Source of the DNA: Burkholderiales bacterium
GTDB taxonomy: Bacteria; Pseudomonadota; Gammaproteobacteria; Burkholderiales; SG8-41
Length of the DNA: 5,682 nt
Direction: 5' to 3'
NCBI GenBank assembly: GCA_019746155.1
Contig: JAIESJ010000280.1
Span: 1-5,682, forward strand
Shown: one piece after another, positions 1-5,682 of the stretch
How the letters are laid out: each line of letters opens with the position of its first letter
Numbering within the stretch: the first letter of the stretch is position 1
Position numbers and translations under genes: made by a program
The notes under the pieces: model-generated
Told to the model about the DNA's origin: nothing
The model's input: the letters and a program-made list of their open reading frames with translations, nothing else
Database searches by the model: none

Positions 1-367
1 CACTGCACGCCCAGACGACTGAACCGCTTGCGCTTATGGAAGGCGTCAATACGATAGTGACGGTAGTGCCGACCGTTGCGCTGCTGCCGGCAATGGTAAT
101 AACCCCGCCGTTAGTTACTGAACCGCCCGTCACCTTGCCGCCGGCGGTAACCGTCAACCCCACGCCCGCGCTCGTCAGTGCGCCGTCGGCCGCGGCCTTT
201 TCCGCGATCGAGGTTTTGAAGCCGCTGGCAGCCAGTACCAGTTCCGATACCTTGGCACGGATGGTGTAGTCCTGGTATGCCGGCAGCGCGACTGCTGCCA
301 GAATCCCGATGATCGCCACTACGATCATCAATTCGATCAGGGTAAAACCCTTTTGGATCCGTTTCAT
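1..367 (-). CDS. pilA: Type IVa major pilin (PilA-like prepilin), C-terminus cut by window edge
   Basis: Encodes the subunit of a type IV pilus, a surface fibre used for twitching, adhesion and DNA uptake. The 122 visible residues begin MKRIQKG, a short basic leader, followed by the class III signal FTLIELMIVVAIIGILAA. Gly7/Phe8 is the expected prepilin peptidase (PilD) cleavage and N-methylation site, and the Glu at mature position 5 needed for assembly is present. The hydrophobic helix continues into ALPAYQDYTIRAKVSE, which is standard for type IVa pilins. The globular part is rich in Gly, Ser, Thr and Val and ends at the edge with VVWACS. This Cys121 is probably the first cysteine of the C-terminal disulfide loop, with the remaining residues outside the window. 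The start is fixed by the leader and by an AGGAGA ribosome binding site 5 nt upstream. It follows a PglL-like gene and has its own sigma-54 promoter. A minor pilin is less likely given the strong signals and general composition. Confidence 0.95.
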   Translation of the reverse strand, partial: MKRIQKGFTLIELMIVVAIIGILAAVALPAYQDYTIRAKVSELVLAASGFKTSIAEKAAADGALTSAGVGLTVTAGGKVTGGSVTNGGVITIAGSSATVGTTVTIVLTPSISASGSVVWACS

Positions 368-372
368 AAAAA

Positions 373-378
373 TCTCCT
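373..378 (-). promoter_or_regulatory. Shine-Dalgarno site of the pilin gene
   Basis: AGGAGA on the minus strand, 5 nt before the pilin ATG. It is the strongest ribosome binding site in the window, whereas the glycosyltransferase genes have weak ones. This suits a very highly expressed structural protein. Confidence 0.85.
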
Positions 379-380
379 GT

Positions 381-390
381 AAGTTAACTT
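381..390. repeat. 10-bp palindrome in the pilin 5' leader
   Basis: AAGTTAACTT is a perfect palindrome just upstream of the Shine-Dalgarno site, inside the predicted 55-nt pilin leader. It could be a protein site or chance, since it is AT-rich and has no loop. No function is assigned. Confidence 0.3.
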
Positions 391-432
391 GGCAGAACAC
401 AAACTTGACGGGTGCACCGCCCGCTATATTCG

Positions 433-448
433 AGCAAATTTCATGCCA
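433..448 (-). promoter_or_regulatory. Sigma-54 (RpoN) promoter of the pilin gene
   Basis: The minus strand reads TGGCATGAAATTTGCT, against the RpoN consensus TGGCAC(G)-N4-TTGC(A/T). The GG and GC dinucleotides have the required -24/-12 spacing, and only the C at the sixth position differs (T here). Counting from the -12 C at 434 puts transcription start near 422, giving a leader of about 55 nt before the pilin ATG. In Pseudomonas and other proteobacteria pilA is transcribed by RpoN with the two-component activator PilR, so both location and neighbour gene agree. This promoter separates pilin expression from the upstream glycosyltransferase genes. Confidence 0.85.
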
Positions 449-485
449 GGAAACCACAAGATATTCACCCCATTTGCCTATGCCG

Positions 486-499
486 GCGGAATTTTCCGC
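486..499. promoter_or_regulatory. Inverted repeat upstream of the sigma-54 promoter, candidate activator site
   Basis: GCGGAA-TT-TTCCGC is a perfect 6-bp inverted repeat with a 2-bp centre. It lies about 65-75 bp upstream of the predicted pilin transcription start, a distance compatible with an enhancer-binding protein such as PilR. The symmetry is seen directly, but the regulatory role is inferred only from position. It is not a terminator because no T-run follows on either strand. Confidence 0.35.
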
Positions 500-531
500 A
501 TCCCTCGGCCGTTGCCGTATTTCCCAGTGTT

Positions 532-541
532 TAGGCGCCTA
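532..541. promoter_or_regulatory. 10-bp palindrome further upstream of pilin, candidate operator
   Basis: TAGGCGCCTA is a perfect palindrome about 110-120 bp upstream of the predicted pilin start site. It could be a second activator half of the regulatory region or a chance GC-rich palindrome. Its sequence does not resemble the repeat at 486-499, which argues against both binding the same protein. Confidence 0.25.
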
Positions 542-639
542 GCGTGACCTTTTAAAATGCTGAAATCGCGCCGAGGCGGGTAAATTCGCCCCCAGACGCA
601 TAAGCCACGACACACTGCGTGATTTTTTGCACATTTTCG

Positions 640-662
640 TGACGGGGCCACGCGTACCGTCA
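640..662. other. Weak hairpin in the intergenic region downstream of the PglL-like gene
   Basis: TGACGG (640-645) pairs with CCGTCA (657-662) around an 11-nt loop. It lies a short way past the PglL-like stop codon. No U-tract follows on the minus strand, so it is not a classical intrinsic terminator. It may stabilise the transcript 3' end or have no role. Confidence 0.25.
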
Positions 663-672
663 ATGGCACAAT

Positions 673-689
673 ATGACGATTTTCGTCAT
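673..689. other. 7-bp hairpin overlapping the stop codon of the PglL-like gene
   Basis: ATGACGA (673-679) and TCGTCAT (683-689) form a perfect 7-bp inverted repeat with a 3-nt loop, spanning the TGA stop at 686-688. The stem is compact, but only mixed sequence follows on the minus strand, so intrinsic termination is doubtful. It could act as an mRNA 3'-end stabiliser. No other terminator candidate is better placed between this gene and the pilin gene. Confidence 0.35.
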
Positions 690-2476
690 CTGCTTTTAGC
701 CCCGGAAGGGACCATAAGCTGACGGCTTTCACGATATTTTTGAACTCTGTCACGGAAAGCGCCGAGTGCTGCCTTATCCCGATCTCCCAGCCTGGCGAGC
801 TCAGCTGAAAATCGATCCAGTTTGTCGGAATCGATGAAGACAGCACGCTCGAGATACTGCATTGCCTGTGCATGATCGCCTTTCAAAGCCAACAAGGCTG
901 CATGCTGGTAAACGATTACAGCTGTAGGCGCGAACCGCATGACCCGGCTGCTGAACTCGATTTTCTGATCCAGGTTGTGACTGTCGAGATCAAGCGCCCT
1001 TGCGAAGGCCAACTCTACGTAGGGTGTGAGCAAGGAACCATGGACGCTCATCAGTTCGCGGCGCGTCCGGTCAAGTTCCATTCTCGTCGCTTTTGGCGAG
1101 CGGGGAAACAAAGCTGTCTCCAACACGTAATAGTTATGCAACAGGCTCAATGCACTGACCCAACCCACGACCATTAATATGGCAAACCCGGCGCGGGCAG
1201 TCTTTTGCAGCCTTACCCGCAAAAAGCGCGTCTCGCCCGCCCCCAGCAGAATTGACGCAATGCCCAGGAAATAAGCGTGCCACAACGGGTATTCCAGCAT
1301 GCTGTGGATCCCCAGGACCGCAAGCATCGCAAGCACCCACCATGATTCGAGGCTGAGTTCCAGACGCCTCAATCCCCAAAGCCAGATCGTAATGCCGGCC
1401 AGCAGCGTAACCGCACCCGGCAAACCCGTTTCAGCCAGAAATTGCAGGAAAATATTGTGGGCATGATTGGTATGCCCTGTCAGGGACGCGCCCTCGATGG
1501 TTCCTGCGAGCAGAAAGTGCTGCCAGGCAAACTGCCCGTAGCCCACCCCGAGCAAGGGTGACTGCAAGAACATCAGCCAGGCTTCGCGCCATAGTTGCAA
1601 ACGATCGCTGGCCCCGCTTGCCAGCTCGATCAGTCTTTCAGTCGACGTGGTCAATGGCGTGGGCGCACTAAGCCAGGGCGAGTGCGCCAATCCCTGCGCC
1701 AGAACGAAACCAGGCAAGAGCAGGAGGGAAAAGATCAGCAGACGCCTATGGCCCGTGTTGTTGTCCTTCCGATACAGCAATGTCGCCAGGACTGCCATGG
1801 CGACCAGGTATAACCAGGCGCTGCGGGATCCCGTCAGGGACAGAACATACAGCAGCAGGCAAGATAACAATCCGGCGACGACGAGCGGCACTTTCCCGCG
1901 AGCGCAAAGAAACAGCAAAGAGGCAAGCGCCAGCGAAATATGGTCGGCGAAGTGGTTGGGCTGAGCCAGATTGCCATATACGGCGTTGAAGACTTTCGTC
2001 GCGATGACAGGCTCCAGAAAGCCCCGCATCTCGTAATGCTGCAATATTCCCGCCAGAGCGTTAAGCACTCCCCCGGCCAAGACAAACCAAGCCAGTGTGA
2101 CACTCATCCCGGCAAGCCCTGTTTCCCGACGCAACAGGCTGCCCAGGATGATGAGCGCCGCCGCCCAAAGCAGATAAAGAGAGGCAAGCAATACCTGTTG
2201 CGGATAAGCCGCTTTTATCAGCGCCAGATGCACCAGCAGAATGCCGAACAAAGCCAGTGGCACAAAGGAAACCCAGGGCAGCTCCAGTTCCCGGGCAGGG
2301 CGCGGCAGCGGAAGCAAGAACAGGGCACCCAACCCCAGAACGAACGCCAGCCATTCGCTGTAGAACATCGGCAGGGGGAGGAAATGCCTGGACTGCAGAA
2401 AAGGCAAAGCCCACATCAAGCCGACCACGAAAAGGCTGGCACGAGCCGGACGGCCGGGCTTTGCGACTGTTAACAC
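686..2476 (-). CDS. pglL: PglL/TfpO-like O-oligosaccharyltransferase (Wzy_C family), probable pilin glycosylation enzyme
   Basis: A 596-residue polytopic inner-membrane protein of the O-antigen ligase/Wzy/PglL superfamily. Such enzymes transfer lipid-linked glycans to Ser/Thr of pilins and other proteins in the periplasm. Hydrophobic segments fill roughly residues 14-265 and 350-450. Family motifs are GNLAQPNHFADH (168-179), GSRSAWL (216-222), the loop LLGVGYGQF (308-316), and HAHNIFLQFLAETGLPG (338-354) with the conserved periplasmic His-Asn and Glu-x-Gly-x-x-Gly. MLEYPLWHAYFLG (393-405) marks the Wzy_C_2 region typical of PglL-like proteins. The soluble tail contains a TPR-like helix pair (about 519-550). 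The start is GTG, because no in-frame ATG occurs before Met21 and an in-frame stop lies at 2510-2512. It begins 22 nt after the TPR gene and has a weak ribosome binding site, suggesting coupled translation. The adjacent pilin is the likely acceptor. O-antigen ligase (WaaL) or Wzy polymerase are alternatives that sequence alone does not fully exclude. Confidence 0.85.
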   Translation of the reverse strand: MLTVAKPGRPARASLFVVGLMWALPFLQSRHFLPLPMFYSEWLAFVLGLGALFLLPLPRPARELELPWVSFVPLALFGILLVHLALIKAAYPQQVLLASLYLLWAAALIILGSLLRRETGLAGMSVTLAWFVLAGGVLNALAGILQHYEMRGFLEPVIATKVFNAVYGNLAQPNHFADHISLALASLLFLCARGKVPLVVAGLLSCLLLYVLSLTGSRSAWLYLVAMAVLATLLYRKDNNTGHRRLLIFSLLLLPGFVLAQGLAHSPWLSAPTPLTTSTERLIELASGASDRLQLWREAWLMFLQSPLLGVGYGQFAWQHFLLAGTIEGASLTGHTNHAHNIFLQFLAETGLPGAVTLLAGITIWLWGLRRLELSLESWWVLAMLAVLGIHSMLEYPLWHAYFLGIASILLGAGETRFLRVRLQKTARAGFAILMVVGWVSALSLLHNYYVLETALFPRSPKATRMELDRTRRELMSVHGSLLTPYVELAFARALDLDSHNLDQKIEFSSRVMRFAPTAVIVYQHAALLALKGDHAQAMQYLERAVFIDSDKLDRFSAELARLGDRDKAALGAFRDRVQKYRESRQLMVPSGAKSR

Positions 2477-2498
2477 CCGCGGTTTCCCGATTGTTTCA

Positions 2499-4175
2499 TC
2501 AGAGAAGATTTATTTGTGCCTGGAGGTCGCGCGCCACTGCGTCAACTACCGGCGGCCACTCGCCTGGTGCACTTTGCCTGAACAGCCGCGCCGAGGAATA
2601 CCACAGCATCGAATTTCCTTTCTGCTGATACCGCCATTCGGGCACGACGGGAACCATGACCCAGACCGGTTTCCCCAAAGCGCCGCTTAAATGCACCACG
2701 GCGGTCTGCACCGAGATAACCAAATCGAGAGCGGAAACCAGCGCGGCGGTCTCATCGTAGTCATCGAGCGCCTCCTGCCAATGCACTATCCCGATACCAT
2801 GTTTGTCCTTTAACGCCGCCAATTCGGCATGGCAGTCCGTGTATTGAAGATCGATAAAACTTGTATTTTTGACGTGCAGGATCGGTAACCAGTGTTCCAG
2901 CCCGATCGAGCGCAGGCTTTGGCGAGTTGACTTCATGCCGCCGCGCCAGGAAATACCTATCTTTAGGCGCCCGGGCAGCTCGCCGAGACGGTCGCGCCAG
3001 TAGGCAACGCGCTCTGCGTCGGCCCGCATATAGCCGGCACGACGCGGGAATTCGGAGGCGGCGTTGCGCAAGAAACGCGGCAGGCTGCCAATGGCCGATT
3101 GGCAATCAACGGGGATCGGCAAGGACCGGGGCATCTGCCTGCCGCATGCGCTTTTCGGCACAATGATTGCGGAAGGAAAGGAGCGACGAAAAAGCTTCTC
3201 CAGCTTGGGAGAACACTCGACAACGCAACCCTGCGCCTGACTGATCACTTCGGGTAGACAAGACGCAAACATGATCTCATCGCCTATTCCCTGCTCCGAG
3301 CAGACATAAATGTTCCTGCCCCGCAGCGATGAGCCGTCCCACTCGGGCCAGGGCAGCGCGCGGTGTTGATAGCCACGAACATGCTTTCGCCCCTCGTAAT
3401 CCCGCCAGCCGCGCTCAAACTCGCCTCGCGTGAGCAGCACCAGGGAGCGATTGAGCCGCACCTCGTGCAATCCGGGATTTGCGGCAAGCAACCGGTCACA
3501 CAGCGTGATTGCCTCGGCAAAACGACCCTGTTGCTGCAACACCATGGTCCAGTTGCACAGCGCGGTTTCGTTCTCGGGCGCCAGCTCCAGCGCCATTTGG
3601 ATGTGCCGCGCGCCCTCCTCGAACCGCTCGAAGTCGCGGAACAGCACGTATCCCAGATTACTATGCGCGTCTGCAAAGCCCGGCCGGAGCGCCACCGCTT
3701 TCCGGTAATGATCGAGCGCTTCGTGGATCCGTTCGAGACCAACCAGTGCGGCGCCCATTGCATTGTGCGCGTCCGCGTCCTCGGCGTTCAGCGCCAACGC
3801 CTTTTCCAGCGGCTCGAGGGCGTCCCGAAAACGCCCTTCATCGAGCGCGATCCGCCCCAGCTGCAGATAAGCTTCCTGCAGATCGGGGCGGAAACAAGTG
3901 GCGAGCACGTAGCAGTCAGACGCATCTTCGAGCTGCCCCCGGCGCTGCAGGATCTGGCCGAGCAGGAAATGTGCCTCGGCGAAATCATGTTGCGTCTCGA
4001 TCGCGCTCCGGAGCAGGCGCTCCGCCGCGTCCGCTTCGCCCCGCTCACAATGAAAAACAGCTTTCTGGTAGAGCTCCGACGGCGTATCGTTTGCGGCGGA
4101 ATCCGTAATGGTATGGGGCGCAGGCACTGGCACAGCCGCGGTGCCGCCGAACAGCCGTTTCAATGCATCGAGCAT
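2499..4175 (-). CDS. TPR protein with C-terminal GT9-like glycosyltransferase domain
   Basis: A 558-residue soluble protein. After a variable N-terminus, about six TPR repeats cover residues 34-240, for example HFLLGQILQRRGQLEDA and HNAMGAALVGLERIHEAL. A linker with WRDYEGRKH and LPWPEWDGSSLRGR leads into a GT-B-like domain from about 285 on. Its motifs are EQGIGDEIMFASCLPE (294-309), KIGISWRGG (405-413), HWQEALDDYDETAAL (465-479) and a GT9/heptosyltransferase-like nucleotide-sugar loop, DLVISVQTAVVHLSGALGKP (484-503). Gln490 replaces the Asp usual in ADP-heptose transferases. This architecture is common in proteobacterial glycan clusters, but the donor and acceptor are unknown. There is no signal peptide, so a cytoplasmic site is expected. 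ATG 4175 is the only in-frame ATG after an upstream stop (4224-4226), and its ribosome binding site is weak. It lies 31 nt after the DCD glycosyltransferase and is paralogous to the gene at the right edge. Confidence 0.85.
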   Translation of the reverse strand: MLDALKRLFGGTAAVPVPAPHTITDSAANDTPSELYQKAVFHCERGEADAAERLLRSAIETQHDFAEAHFLLGQILQRRGQLEDASDCYVLATCFRPDLQEAYLQLGRIALDEGRFRDALEPLEKALALNAEDADAHNAMGAALVGLERIHEALDHYRKAVALRPGFADAHSNLGYVLFRDFERFEEGARHIQMALELAPENETALCNWTMVLQQQGRFAEAITLCDRLLAANPGLHEVRLNRSLVLLTRGEFERGWRDYEGRKHVRGYQHRALPWPEWDGSSLRGRNIYVCSEQGIGDEIMFASCLPEVISQAQGCVVECSPKLEKLFRRSFPSAIIVPKSACGRQMPRSLPIPVDCQSAIGSLPRFLRNAASEFPRRAGYMRADAERVAYWRDRLGELPGRLKIGISWRGGMKSTRQSLRSIGLEHWLPILHVKNTSFIDLQYTDCHAELAALKDKHGIGIVHWQEALDDYDETAALVSALDLVISVQTAVVHLSGALGKPVWVMVPVVPEWRYQQKGNSMLWYSSARLFRQSAPGEWPPVVDAVARDLQAQINLL

Positions 4176-4206
4176 GCGTGGTTCCGTCGCGCCCGCCGTC
4201 CGGCCA

Positions 4207-4887
4207 TTATTGACTATCCTCCCTCACGCACAGCATCGCTTCACGCTCGTCGAACCATTGCTGCGCATACTCGCATTCGCGAAAGGCAGCGAAATACGGG
4301 CCGCCGAGCGTGTAATGGACCAGCGCCGCATCGCGCCGGGGCGGATTGTAGCCGACCAGATGGTTCCAGCGATCGGGCAGCGCGCCGATCAAGTCGTCGC
4401 TTTCGAGCCATTTGAACTGATGCAGATCAAGGCCCGAGGCGGCGTTGACGTATTCGGGCGTAAGCGCGCGGCATCGGGCATTATTGAAAAGCATGACGCT
4501 CGACCAGTTTTTCTTCTCGTACCTGCTCTGAGGCTCGCCGAGGAATTTGACGGTTTCCCTGGGCACATGCTCGTGCTTGACGACCATTACCGCGTAGCGG
4601 TCGTCACGCAGCGCCCAGAGCTTGGCAATGTCATCGAGCATCAGCATGTCGCAGTCCATGAACACCGACCATCCCGTATAACCGGAAAGATAGGGCGTCA
4701 GGAAGCGTGAAAACGAAAAATCGGTAGACTGCAAGGGGTGGCGCTCCCGCGTCAGCACGCCTCTGAGCTGGCTCAGCATAAGGGGGGAAATCGCGACCGG
4801 TTCGGAAGCGCGTGTCTGGATGCTGTAAGCAAGCACACTGAACGCCACCGCTTCGCGCCGGTCGTAGCCTATGAAAACGTTGATCAT
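4207..4887 (-). CDS. Small GT-A type glycosyltransferase with DCD motif
   Basis: A 226-residue soluble protein resembling GT8-like bacterial glycosyltransferases. It opens with INVFIGYDRREAVAFSVLAYSI, the beta-strand and nucleotide-binding start of a GT-A fold. GWSVFMDCDMLMLDDI (72-87) carries the DxD-type metal and nucleotide-sugar motif as DCD at 78-80. Further conserved-looking segments are NWSSVMLFNN (127-136), LESDDLIGALP (161-171) and HYTLGGPYF (191-199), where His191 could be a metal ligand. The sugar and acceptor cannot be told. I chose ATG 4887 because the fold begins right there and the gene then starts 11 nt after the upstream stop. An in-frame ATG at 4932 would add 15 residues of non-family sequence and overlap the upstream gene by 34 nt. 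Neither start has a strong ribosome binding site. It sits between two TPR-glycosyltransferase paralogues in one probable operon. Confidence 0.85.
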   Translation of the reverse strand: MINVFIGYDRREAVAFSVLAYSIQTRASEPVAISPLMLSQLRGVLTRERHPLQSTDFSFSRFLTPYLSGYTGWSVFMDCDMLMLDDIAKLWALRDDRYAVMVVKHEHVPRETVKFLGEPQSRYEKKNWSSVMLFNNARCRALTPEYVNAASGLDLHQFKWLESDDLIGALPDRWNHLVGYNPPRRDAALVHYTLGGPYFAAFRECEYAQQWFDEREAMLCVREDSQ

Positions 4888-4898
4888 GTCTGGTTGAT

Positions 4899-5682
4899 TC
4901 AATGGGTTTTCGGCCTTCCAGCCGGGCTGCATCCGAGTTCATCCAGCTGCCGGGCAACCCTGAGTATGACGGGAGACCATTCGCCGAATACGGACTGGCG
5001 AAACACGTGCACCGAAGGATACCAAGGCATGGTTTCCCCGGCAATTCCGTAACGCCACTCGGGACTCAGCGGCGCCATTACCCACACCGGGCGCCCCAGC
5101 GCTCCGCCGAGATGGATGACCGCAGTGCACACGCTGATGGTGAGATCGAGAGCCCCCATCAGCGCGGCGGTCTCGTCGTAGTCGTCGATCGCTTCCTGCC
5201 AGTGCGCGACATGGATGCCGTGCTGCGTCCTGAGTTCGGCGAGCGCCGCATCGGCATCGCCATATTGCAGACTCACCCACCGCACGCCGGGACGGCGCAG
5301 TATGGGCAGCCATTGCGCGAGCGGGATCGAGCGCAGCGGGCTCCTCGTCTTGTGAGTGCCGCCCTGCCATGAAATGCCGACCTTGAGTCCTGCGCCCAGG
5401 CCGTCCAGCCGTCGCCGCCAATAGGCGACGCGCTGCGGATCCGCCTTGAGATACCCCGGTTGCCGCGGGAAATCCGAGACATGGCGGCGAACATGAAGGG
5501 GAAGGCTACCCGCCGGCACTTCACAGTCGATTCCCCGTGCCGCGATCTCGTCCGGAACTCGTCGCTCCGGGGTCGCCGCGTAAACCGTCGCCGTCGGGAA
5601 CGAACGCCGGAACAAGCTTTCAAGCTTTGGGGAGCATTCGATCACGCAATGTTTTGCCCGTGCCATGATATCGGGTATGCAC
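4899..5682 (-). CDS. TPR-glycosyltransferase paralogue, C-terminal part only (5' end outside window)
   Basis: The visible 260 residues are the GT9-like C-terminal domain of a protein paralogous to the TPR-glycosyltransferase at 2499-4175. The reading frame stays open to the right edge. The residues before the first Met (CIPDI) already match the paralogue (CLPEV), so that Met is internal and the TPR part should lie beyond the window. Shared blocks include CVIECSPKLESLFRRSFP, KVGISWQGG, HWQEAIDDYDETAAL and TISVCTAVIHLGGALGRPVWVM. In the last, Cys stands where heptosyltransferases usually have Asp. The C-terminus ends in a short distinct tail, LGCSPAGRPKTH, not found in the paralogue. A cytoplasmic sugar-transfer role is expected from family, with donor and acceptor unknown. 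It is the first visible gene of the probable operon, and its promoter is not in the window. Confidence 0.85.
   Translation of the reverse strand, partial: CIPDIMARAKHCVIECSPKLESLFRRSFPTATVYAATPERRVPDEIAARGIDCEVPAGSLPLHVRRHVSDFPRQPGYLKADPQRVAYWRRRLDGLGAGLKVGISWQGGTHKTRSPLRSIPLAQWLPILRRPGVRWVSLQYGDADAALAELRTQHGIHVAHWQEAIDDYDETAALMGALDLTISVCTAVIHLGGALGRPVWVMAPLSPEWRYGIAGETMPWYPSVHVFRQSVFGEWSPVILRVARQLDELGCSPAGRPKTH

Noticed and set aside
455..475. Possible IHF site between the inverted repeats and the sigma-54 promoter
   Set aside because: The best minus-strand match (TATCTTGTGGTTT) misses several fixed positions of the WATCAA-N4-TTR consensus, so it cannot be supported.
611..627. Hairpin followed by a T-run on the plus strand (CAC-TGC-GTG then ATTTTTT)
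   Set aside because: The stem is only 3 bp and no plus-strand gene precedes it, so it is not a credible terminator.
478..873. 131-codon minus-strand frame spanning the PglL-like 3' end and the intergenic region
   Set aside because: It overlaps the PglL-like tail out of frame, has no family resemblance, and runs through the pilin regulatory region.
1940..2473. 177-codon plus-strand frame opposite the PglL-like N-terminal half
   Set aside because: Its Gln/Arg/His-rich translation is the typical antisense image of a hydrophobic membrane protein.
3363..4415. 350-codon open frame on the plus strand opposite the TPR gene
   Set aside because: It is antisense to a well-supported gene with clear TPR repeats and runs across the junction into the next gene. 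Its translation has no recognisable domain, and long antisense frames are common in GC-rich coding DNA.
4108..4710. 200-codon plus-strand frame opposite the DCD glycosyltransferase and the TPR gene start
   Set aside because: It is antisense to genes with clear family motifs, overlaps two of them, and shows no domain signature or ribosome binding site of note.
4939..5421. 160-codon minus-strand frame inside the partial TPR-glycosyltransferase
   Set aside because: It is a shifted frame of a coding region whose real frame aligns throughout with its paralogue. Its Arg/Ala-rich composition is typical of a GC-rich shadow.

Overview
The window reads as a GC-rich proteobacterial chromosome segment, most likely betaproteobacterial. 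That placement is inferred from the pilin, the PglL-like protein and the TPR-glycosyltransferase style, not from a marker gene. All five supported genes lie on the minus strand, so the biological order runs from the right edge to the left edge. No RNA gene, mobile element, CRISPR array or phage feature was seen.

In transcription order: (1) the C-terminal 260 residues of a TPR-type glycosyltransferase, cut by the right edge (4899-5682); (2) a small GT-A type glycosyltransferase with a DxD-like DCD motif (4207-4887); (3) a complete TPR plus GT9-like glycosyltransferase, paralogous to (1) (2499-4175); (4) a polytopic membrane protein of the Wzy/PglL O-oligosaccharyltransferase family (686-2476); (5) a type IVa major pilin, cut by the left edge near its C-terminus (1-367). 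The first four genes are separated by only 11-31 nt and look like one operon. A 318-nt intergenic region then precedes the pilin, which has its own near-consensus sigma-54 promoter, a good ribosome binding site and two inverted repeats upstream that could be activator sites.

The best reading is a pilin gene next to its O-glycosylation enzyme, with soluble glycosyltransferases immediately upstream that may build or modify the glycan. The membrane protein would transfer a lipid-linked glycan to pilin on the periplasmic side. The TPR proteins and the DCD protein would act in the cytoplasm. The link between the soluble glycosyltransferases and the pilin glycan rests on position only. The most notable points are the paralogous TPR-glycosyltransferase pair flanking the small glycosyltransferase, the altered GT9-like motif in both paralogues, and the sigma-54 promoter of the pilin.
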